From JAUXLW01 sp964195005 (GTDB lineage: Bacteria > Actinomycetota > Acidimicrobiia > Spongiisociales > SHLN01), in NCBI GenBank assembly GCA_964195005.1, contig CAXMOO010000055.1, positions 1-19,673 on the forward strand: DNA of 19,673 nt. Direction: 5' to 3'. This document shows positions 14,645-19,673 of the stretch, in pieces. Within the stretch, counting starts at the first letter, position 1. Each line of letters opens with the position of its first letter. Made by a program: the position numbers and the translations under genes. The notes below the pieces were generated by a model. The model was not told the DNA's origin. It did no database searches and was given only the letters and a program-made list of their open reading frames with translations.

Positions 14645-15801
14645 CAAGCCATTCCGACGTGCTGGGACCTTTGCAGCGCCTTACCTTCGGTCTGGATGGC
14701 GGGAGCCACCATGACTTCGGCCTTCTGGAAGTCCTTGAGGTCTGCATAACCGGTGGTAGCCATGGATATCCGCAAGGCTCCAAAGAGGTTCCGGCGGCCG
14801 TCGTTCTCGTAGGCCGGTCCAAGGAGAATCTCCTCAATCGAACCCAGCGTGCCAACGCCCACCCTGGCACCCCGCGGCAGGCTGGGATGGAAAGTAGCCA
14901 TGCCCCAGTGCCAGCCGGCGCCCGGCGCCTCATGGGCTGCCGCTAACGGTGAGCCGACCATGACAGCATCAGCCCCGCAAGCGATGGCCTTGGCGATCTC
15001 ACCCCCGCGGCGCATGCCCCCGTCGGCGATCACGTGCACGTAACGGCCGGTCTCGTCGAGGTGTCTCATCCTGGCACCGGCTGCATCGGCGATAGCCGTG
15101 GCCTGGGGGACGCCGATTCCCAGGACTCCCCGGGTCGTGCAGGCAGCTCCCGGGCCCACACCAACCAAAACCCCTACGGCGCCCGTTCGCATCAGGTGCA
15201 ATGCCGTGGAGTACGAAGCGCACCCTCCCACGATGACCGGAAGCTCGAAATTGCGGATGAAGTCCTTCAGATCCAACGGGTCGCGGCGGGTCGAGACATG
15301 TTCGGCGGATACGACGGTTCCCTGGATAACCAGCACGTGGAGCCCGGCCTCAACCGCCAGCGGTGCAAAATCCTCGACTCTCTGTGGCGTGAGGCTGGCA
15401 GCTGTGACGACACCGGCGGCCCGGATCTCAGCGATACGCTCGCCGATGAGCCCGGGCTTGATGGGCTCGAGGTAGATCTCTTGCATGCGCCTCGTCGCCT
15501 TCTCCGGTTCCAGCGCGGCAATCTCCTGGTAGTACGGAGCCGGGTCCGGATAGCGGGTCCACAAACCCTCGAGGTTGAGCACCGCCAGGCCGCCACGCCG
15601 GCCCACCTCGACGGCAGTCGCCGGGCTCACCACCGAGTCCATCGCCGAAGCCATCAAGGGAAGCTCGAACGTATAAGCGTCGACGGTCCAGCTCAGGTCC
15701 ACATCTTCCGGGTCGCGGGTCCGGCGGGAGGGCACAATGGCGATATCATCGAAACCGTAGGCCCGGCGGCCCGACTTTCCCATGCCGATTTCTATATCCA
15801 T
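14644..15801 (-). CDS. GuaB3-type IMP dehydrogenase family protein
   Basis: 385 aa, a TIM-barrel of the IMPDH/GMP-reductase superfamily without CBS domains. Seen: the loop GPGAACTTR with putative catalytic Cys221, GIGVPQ at 228-233, and the phosphate-binding IADGGMRRGGE at 258-268. The N-terminus EIGMGKSGRRAYGFDDI and the length match mycobacterial GuaB3. GuaB3 was long regarded as an IMPDH-like protein of unclear activity, and cyanobacterial GuaB3 has been reported as a working IMPDH; activity here is inference, helped by its coupling to guaA. No canonical CBS-containing guaB lies in this window. The start at 15801 fits the family N-terminus; TACCGT lies 8 nt upstream. trpS ends 35 nt before it. 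Confidence 0.9.
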   Translation of the reverse strand: MDIEIGMGKSGRRAYGFDDIAIVPSRRTRDPEDVDLSWTVDAYTFELPLMASAMDSVVSPATAVEVGRRGGLAVLNLEGLWTRYPDPAPYYQEIAALEPEKATRRMQEIYLEPIKPGLIGERIAEIRAAGVVTAASLTPQRVEDFAPLAVEAGLHVLVIQGTVVSAEHVSTRRDPLDLKDFIRNFELPVIVGGCASYSTALHLMRTGAVGVLVGVGPGAACTTRGVLGIGVPQATAIADAAGARMRHLDETGRYVHVIADGGMRRGGEIAKAIACGADAVMVGSPLAAAHEAPGAGWHWGMATFHPSLPRGARVGVGTLGSIEEILLGPAYENDGRRNLFGALRISMATTGYADLKDFQKAEVMVAPAIQTEGKALQRSQHVGMA

Positions 15802-15809
15802 GGGATGCG

Positions 15810-15815
15810 ACGGTA
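15810..15815 (-). promoter_or_regulatory. Candidate leaderless -10 box for guaB3-guaA
   Basis: TACCGT on the minus strand, 8 nt before the guaB3 ATG, in the 35-nt gap after trpS; no ribosome site is present. Weaker than the 7-nt examples. Confidence 0.3.
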
Positions 15816-15836
15816 GCAGCGCGCAGGGCGCCGGCC

Positions 15837-16817
15837 CTAACCGCCCAGACCGACTTTTTCCCGCACTCCCACCTGGAAGCCCTCAGCGCTGCTTCGGGCG
15901 TCGAGGGCGCCCTTCTGCATTATCCGCTGCACCTCTTCGTCCTCTAGAGCTGCATGAGCCGCCCTAATGGGGGCGAGGCCATCGATAACAGCTTCCGCGA
16001 CCAGCAGCTTGAATTCGCCGTACTGCTTTTCAGAATGCTCGTTAACGACCTCCCCGATCGGGGTGTCGGTGAACAGTGAGAAAATCTCTACCAGGTTCGT
16101 GATCCCCGGCTTAGCCTCCCAGTCGTACGTGATTCCCGCGCCCGAATCGGTGACCGCTCGCGAGATGCGCTTGCGGATGGTGTCGGGATCGTCGAGAAGG
16201 AGTACCCGGCTTCCAAGGTTCTCAGCGGATTTGGACATCTTGGCGGCAGGATCCTGCAGCGACATGATCCTCGCTCCCACCCCCGGAATGATTCCCTCGG
16301 GCACGGGGAACTCTTCGCCATAACGGCGATTGAAGCGCTCAGCCAGATCGCGTGAAAGCTCCAGATGCTGAGTTTGGTCCTCGCCCACTGGAACCTTGTG
16401 GGCGTGGTGAATCAGAATATCGGCCGCCATCAACACCGGGTACGAGTAGAGACCAAGGTTGGCACTGCCCTGACCGGACTTTTCCTTGAACTGGGTCATC
16501 CGATTCAAGTTGCCCATCTGGGTGAGCGTGCTGAGAATCCAAGCAAGCTCCGTGTGCTGAGGGACCTTGGATTGGTAATACAGCAACGACCGCTCCGGGT
16601 TCACGCCGGCGGCGATCACTATCTTGGCGGCCTCGAGTCGTTCGCGCTCGAACTCAACCGGATCCTGGGGCTGTGTCAAAGCGTGCAGATCGACCACGCA
16701 ATAGATGGTGTCGTATTCATCCTGCAGCCGCACCCAGTTGCGTAAAGCTCCCAGATAGTTACCGATATGGATATTCCCGGTGGGCTGTAGCCCGCTGAAA
16801 ACAACTTGCCTTCCCAT
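15837..16817 (-). CDS. trpS: Tryptophanyl-tRNA synthetase
   Basis: Charges tRNA-Trp; class I synthetase, 326 aa (334 in E. coli). Seen: the HIGH-type motif GNIHIGN at 14-20, GEDQTQH at 145-151, KMSKS at 193-197, and a helical C-terminal anticodon domain. The N-terminal VFSGLQPTG is the standard TrpS opening. The start is the ATG at 16817 with no ribosome site; a TATAGGCT sequence lies just upstream. It reads away from the alpha/beta hydrolase across a 72-nt divergent promoter region and is followed by guaB3 after 35 nt. Confidence 0.97.
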   Translation of the reverse strand: MGRQVVFSGLQPTGNIHIGNYLGALRNWVRLQDEYDTIYCVVDLHALTQPQDPVEFERERLEAAKIVIAAGVNPERSLLYYQSKVPQHTELAWILSTLTQMGNLNRMTQFKEKSGQGSANLGLYSYPVLMAADILIHHAHKVPVGEDQTQHLELSRDLAERFNRRYGEEFPVPEGIIPGVGARIMSLQDPAAKMSKSAENLGSRVLLLDDPDTIRKRISRAVTDSGAGITYDWEAKPGITNLVEIFSLFTDTPIGEVVNEHSEKQYGEFKLLVAEAVIDGLAPIRAAHAALEDEEVQRIMQKGALDARSSAEGFQVGVREKVGLGG

Positions 16818-16826
16818 AATGGAGCG

Positions 16827-16832
16827 AGCCTA
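16827..16832 (-). promoter_or_regulatory. Candidate -10 box for trpS
   Basis: TAGGCT on the minus strand, 9 nt before the trpS ATG, preceded by TA so that it reads TATAGGCT. It would give a leader of only 2-3 nt. It lies back to back with the hydrolase promoter 45 nt away. Confidence 0.38.
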
Positions 16833-16876
16833 TACCGACCGCTGAGCGGCCACCCACTCCGGAAGGCCTCAACTCC

Positions 16877-16882
16877 TAGAGT
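16877..16882 (+). promoter_or_regulatory. Candidate leaderless -10 box for the hydrolase-DUF554 operon
   Basis: TAGAGT, 7 nt (GCCTCCC) before the ATG at 16890, with no ribosome site. The spacing is the same as at pcrA, folD and the Eis-like gene. Confidence 0.42.
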
Positions 16883-16889
16883 GCCTCCC

Positions 16890-17699
16890 ATGGAGCACTT
16901 CACCGTTCAGTCATCGAACGCCGTGTTGGCCTGCCAGGAGGCCGGGAAGGGTCCCGCTGCGGTGTTGCTGCACGCCGGCGTGGCCGACCGGCGTAGTTGG
17001 TCGGAAACCATGACAAAGCTCGAATCAACCGGCCGCCTCATCGCTTACGACCGGCGTGGTTTCGGAGACACCAGGTATCTGCCGGAGAGCTATTCACACG
17101 CCCGCGACCTGGGAGCGGTCGTCTCCCATCTGGGCAACGACCCGCTAGTCCTGGTAGGGAACTCACAGGGAGGGCGCATTTCCATCGACTTCGCCCTCGC
17201 CCATCCCGAGAAAGTCCGCGCCCTCATTCTCATCGGAACGGCGATTACAGGCGCACCCGTCGAAACCGCTTCGCTCTTGCCCGAGGCTGTGGCGCTTGAT
17301 GAAGCTGCCGACGAGGCATACGAGAGCGGCGACCTCGGGGAGGCGAATCGCCTGGAGACCCATCTATGGCTTGATGGCCCGCTCGCGCCTGAGGGCAGGG
17401 TGGGCGGCGACAAGCGGGCCCTGTTCCTCGACATGAACGCTCGCGCCCTGGAGGCACCCTCGCCCGGCGATGAGATCGAGCCACCTTCTGCCTACGAGCG
17501 GCTTGACGAATTAGCGATGCCTACCCTGGTCGTTGTCGGGGACCTCGACATGCCCTTGATGCTCGACCGGGCCCGGTCGATTACGGAGAGAGCTCCGGAT
17601 GCGAAGCTCGTGGTGATGGAGGGGACTGCCCATATGCCTCAGTTCGAAGAACCGGCAGCTTTCGCCGCACTGGCTCGGGATTTCCTCGAGAGCCTCTGA
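16890..17699 (+). CDS. Alpha/beta hydrolase
   Basis: 269 aa, one alpha/beta-hydrolase domain, no signal peptide. Seen: oxyanion-hole HAG at 28-30, YDRRGFGDT at 53-61, nucleophile elbow GNSQGG with S92, acid D218 in VVVGDLDMP, and base H248 in GTAHMPQ. The cap region (120-205) is rich in Asp and Glu. The family includes esterases, lactonases and C-C hydrolases; the substrate cannot be told. The start at 16890 is chosen over the in-frame ATG at 16806, which would run across the trpS start and promoter and adds 28 residues unlike the family. DUF554 follows 14 nt later, so the two are probably one operon. Confidence 0.88.
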   Translation: MEHFTVQSSNAVLACQEAGKGPAAVLLHAGVADRRSWSETMTKLESTGRLIAYDRRGFGDTRYLPESYSHARDLGAVVSHLGNDPLVLVGNSQGGRISIDFALAHPEKVRALILIGTAITGAPVETASLLPEAVALDEAADEAYESGDLGEANRLETHLWLDGPLAPEGRVGGDKRALFLDMNARALEAPSPGDEIEPPSAYERLDELAMPTLVVVGDLDMPLMLDRARSITERAPDAKLVVMEGTAHMPQFEEPAAFAALARDFLESL

Positions 17700-17713
17700 C
17701 AACCAATCACCCA

Positions 17714-18451
17714 ATGTTTCTCGGTACCGCCGCCAACATCGCCACCGTCTTGATCGGGACCACTATCGGCGCGGTCGCCGGAAGTCGGCTCGAGGAGCGC
17801 ATTCGCACCACCGTCATGGCCGGGCTGGGACTGCTCACATTGGCCATCGCATTTCGCGATTCGCTGCGGGCTGAGGAACTGGTTCCGATCCTGGCAGCCG
17901 TTCTGTTGGGCGGCGTCCTCGGCGAGCTGGTCGGCATCGAACAGTGGCTCGAGCGCCTCGGCAACCGGCTGCGGGACCGCTTCACGGGTGGGCACGGCTC
18001 GCCGGTAATAGACGCCGAGCTTCCTGAAGCTGCCGCCGCCGGCTTATTCGCCGATCGGCGGGCGGCCTTTGGTGAAGGCTTCGTCATCGCCTCACTCGTT
18101 TTCTGCGTGGGCCCGCTGACCGTGCTGGGGTCCATAAACGATGGGCTGGGCGACCCGGAGCTGCTCTACATCAAGGCCGGTCTCGATGGTTTCGCGTCGA
18201 TCGCCTTCGCTGCCGTCTACGGCTGGGGAGTGATCGTCTCGGCAGGCACCATCCTGGTTGTGCAGGGTGGTATCGCCCTGGTTTCCTCCATCGTTGGTGA
18301 TTCCCTGAGCGCCGCATCTCTTGACGCCCTCGCGTCCGCCGGCGGCATCTTGCTCATCGGAGTGGCCTTGCGCCTACTCGACTTAAAGCGCATTCGAGTG
18401 GCGAACCTGCTGCCGGCGTTAGTGCTCGCCCCCCTTTTCACCGCCCTCTGA
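17714..18451 (+). CDS. DUF554 family membrane protein
   Basis: 245 aa with about six or seven hydrophobic segments (roughly residues 1-22, 33-48, 56-74, 122-140, 155-175, 177-196, 208-222 and 230-245, some short). The family signature FCVGPLTVLGSINDG at about 130-144 is present, as is the N-terminal GTAANIATVLIGTTIG. DUF554 (YdfK type) proteins are inner-membrane proteins of unknown function; a transport role has been suggested only by their architecture. It follows the hydrolase by 14 nt without its own ribosome site, so reinitiation is likely. Its last 14 nt overlap the tail of the convergent NUDIX gene. Confidence 0.88.
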   Translation: MFLGTAANIATVLIGTTIGAVAGSRLEERIRTTVMAGLGLLTLAIAFRDSLRAEELVPILAAVLLGGVLGELVGIEQWLERLGNRLRDRFTGGHGSPVIDAELPEAAAAGLFADRRAAFGEGFVIASLVFCVGPLTVLGSINDGLGDPELLYIKAGLDGFASIAFAAVYGWGVIVSAGTILVVQGGIALVSSIVGDSLSAASLDALASAGGILLIGVALRLLDLKRIRVANLLPALVLAPLFTAL

Positions 18452-18983
18452 TCACATTTAGCATCGACCGCATGATCTGGGCAGAAGCACCCCACAACAC
18501 CTCACCCTGAACCTCAATGAACCACAGTTCGAAGCCCGACCACAATTCGCTCCGCCACAATGCCTCGTCGAAGAAGTGCTCGAGCCGAGGTTCCAGACTC
18601 AGCTCGACTTCCTCGGGCTGCAACACGAGCCGGGGAGGTCCGGGCAGTCGACCCACCACCGGGGCAACAATCATGTCAAGCCGATTGGTGTTTACCGGCT
18701 CGAGGAAACCACACACCTCGACGTCGCCGGGACGGATGCCCACTTCTTCCTCCGCTTCTCGCAGCGCCGCTGCCAACGGACTGGCGTCTTCGGGGTCGAT
18801 CTTGCCTCCGGGGAAAGCCAGCTGACCGGGATGCGACGGCATATGATCGGGTCGCTTGGTGATCACCACCCGGATCTCGCCTGCGTCGTCCTCATACAGC
18901 GGAACCAAAACAGCTGCGGTGGCCGGCTTTTCGCCCTGGTATTGCTTGGGGAGCCTGGACAGCGGCTCCCAGGAGCCTTGCAT
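18438..18983 (-). CDS. NUDIX hydrolase, CoA-pyrophosphatase (NudL/YeaB) type
   Basis: 181 aa. Known members split CoA or acyl-CoA into 4'-phosphopantetheine and 3',5'-ADP. Seen: the UPF0035-type stretch KRPDHMPSHPGQLAFPGG followed by KIDPEDAS and the NUDIX helix ALREAEEEVGI, whose Glu residues bind the metal. The spacing in this helix-loop is two residues longer than the standard NUDIX box, as in NudL. The start is set at 18983: an ATG seven codons earlier (19004) is possible, but TAGCCT lies exactly 7 nt before 18983. It is transcribed divergently from the GNAT gene and overlaps DUF554 tail to tail by 14 nt. Confidence 0.88.
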   Translation of the reverse strand: MQGSWEPLSRLPKQYQGEKPATAAVLVPLYEDDAGEIRVVITKRPDHMPSHPGQLAFPGGKIDPEDASPLAAALREAEEEVGIRPGDVEVCGFLEPVNTNRLDMIVAPVVGRLPGPPRLVLQPEEVELSLEPRLEHFFDEALWRSELWSGFELWFIEVQGEVLWGASAQIMRSMLNVIRGR

Positions 18984-18990
18984 TGAGCCA

Positions 18991-18996
18991 AGGCTA
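18991..18996 (-). promoter_or_regulatory. Candidate leaderless -10 box for the NUDIX gene
   Basis: TAGCCT on the minus strand, 7 nt before the ATG at 18983; it favours this ATG over the one at 19004. The divergent GNAT promoter lies 50 nt away. Confidence 0.42.
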
Positions 18997-19046
18997 GGCC
19001 ACATCTCATGGCTGCTCTACTCGCCGGGAAGACAGCGCTCCGGAGA

Positions 19047-19052
19047 TAAGCT
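19047..19052 (+). promoter_or_regulatory. Candidate leaderless -10 box for the GNAT gene
   Basis: TAAGCT, 7 nt before the ATG at 19060, within GGAGATAAGCT. The GGAG upstream is too far (about 15 nt) to act as a normal ribosome site. Confidence 0.42.
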
Positions 19053-19059
19053 GTCATGG

Positions 19060-19659
19060 ATGCTCCCCACGAACCCCCGTCTGACCCCGAATCTGGAGCT
19101 GCGCCCGTTCAAGCGTCGCGACCTGGACTCTCTCTTGGACGCGGTCGGAGCCTCGCTACCAACATTGAACGAGTGGCTGCCCTGGGCCCATATGAGCTAT
19201 GGGCGGAGGGACGGGCTCATGTTCCTGCGCGATTCCATGACGGCGTGGGGCGAAGGAAGAGCTTATGACTTCACCATCCGTTCCCGGGACGATCCGGGGC
19301 CCCACCTCGGGAACGTGTCTGTTTGGTACACGTCGCGCCAGTCGTCGGTCGGCGAAGTGGGATACTGGATACGCTCGGACGAGTCGGGAAAGGGCATCGC
19401 CACGGAAGCGACGGCCCGCACTCTGGAGGTCGGCTTCGATGAGTTGGAACTTCATCGGATCGTGCTCCGCATCGCGGTCGGTAACGATGCCAGCGAGCGG
19501 GTAGCACAGAAACTGGGCTTTACTCGCGAAGGGTTGCTCCGCCAGGAGCTCAAAGTTCGTGGCCGGTGGCTCGATCACACGGCGTGGGGACTGCTGGAAG
19601 AGGAGTACCGCAAGAAGCGGTCCCAATACGCCGAAGCGGGCTGGGTCACATCCGCTTGA
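19060..19659 (+). CDS. GNAT acetyltransferase, RimJ/RimL type
   Basis: 199 aa. Opens with PNLELRPFKRRDLDSLL, the usual first strand and helix of RimJ/RimL-like enzymes. Then comes VGEVGYWIRSDESGKGIATEA (98-118; acetyl-CoA loop SGKGIA at 109-114), followed by LHRIVLRIAVGNDAS (131-145) and AQKLGFTREGLLRQ (149-162), the conserved C-terminal half. Known members acetylate N-termini of ribosomal proteins or small amines; the target here cannot be told. The start at 19060 is chosen because the domain begins at once and a TAAGCT box sits 7 nt upstream; the frame is open to 18856, but that part is antisense to the NUDIX gene. The window ends 14 nt after the stop. Confidence 0.88.
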   Translation: MLPTNPRLTPNLELRPFKRRDLDSLLDAVGASLPTLNEWLPWAHMSYGRRDGLMFLRDSMTAWGEGRAYDFTIRSRDDPGPHLGNVSVWYTSRQSSVGEVGYWIRSDESGKGIATEATARTLEVGFDELELHRIVLRIAVGNDASERVAQKLGFTREGLLRQELKVRGRWLDHTAWGLLEEEYRKKRSQYAEAGWVTSA

Positions 19660-19673
19660 GGATCTGCCGCTCT

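Noticed and set aside
14645..14647. TTG as the guaA start
   Set aside because: The ATG directly after it overlaps the guaB3 stop by one base, a standard coupling arrangement; the TTG adds only one residue.
16806..16889. Upstream ATG for the alpha/beta hydrolase
   Set aside because: It overlaps the trpS start codon and both divergent promoter boxes, and the extra residues do not resemble the family.
19056..19268. Small plus-strand frame starting 4 nt before the GNAT start
   Set aside because: It is out of frame with the clear GNAT domain and has no features of its own.

Overview
The window is GC-rich, densely packed bacterial chromosome with 17 protein-coding genes, one of them cut by the left edge. 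I place it in a high-GC actinobacterium, most likely of the Acidimicrobiia type. The reasons are an Eis-family acetyltransferase with the actinobacterial C-terminus, a CBS-less GuaB3-type IMP dehydrogenase beside guaA, a Chloroflexus-like dimeric-lineage malate dehydrogenase, and a promoter style in which a TANNNT box sits 6-9 nt before the start codon. The taxonomy is inference from memory of these families; no search was possible. I see no phage, plasmid, CRISPR, rRNA or tRNA.

Bases 1-5560 (all minus strand) hold a central-carbon cluster read right to left: the B12-binding small subunit of an acyl-CoA mutase, sucC, sucD, folD, icd, then a 165-bp inverted-repeat element, then mdh (3' end outside the window). 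The mutase subunit, sucC and sucD are 1-nt overlapping or 3 nt apart, which fits a route from methylmalonyl-CoA to succinyl-CoA to succinate plus ATP, joined to two other TCA-cycle enzymes. FolD supplies one-carbon folates and seems to carry its own promoter inside the cluster.

Bases 5561-9820 (minus) hold an Eis-like acetyltransferase and the PcrA/UvrD helicase, separated by a 616-bp gene-free stretch. This stretch is full of hairpins and contains a duplicated copy of the last ~24 codons of pcrA. A heptamer-built inverted repeat lies between pcrA and the next gene upstream.

Bases 9818-16817 (minus) hold trpS, guaB3, guaA, a CheA-like hybrid histidine kinase and a REC-GAF response regulator. 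guaB3/guaA and kinase/regulator are each coupled by overlapping stop and start codons. The kinase pair has no chemoreceptor, CheW, CheR or CheB beside it.

Bases 16818-19673 hold an alpha/beta hydrolase and a DUF554 membrane protein (plus), a CoA-pyrophosphatase-like NUDIX enzyme (minus, overlapping DUF554 tail to tail by 14 nt), and a RimJ/RimL-type GNAT acetyltransferase (plus).

The genes are mostly ordinary housekeeping. The points that deserve a second look are the malate dehydrogenase with Arg in place of the first Gly of its NAD-binding loop, the MITE-like element beside icd, the pcrA 3'-end duplication, the recurrent leaderless-promoter spacing, and the orphan CheA/REC-GAF pair.
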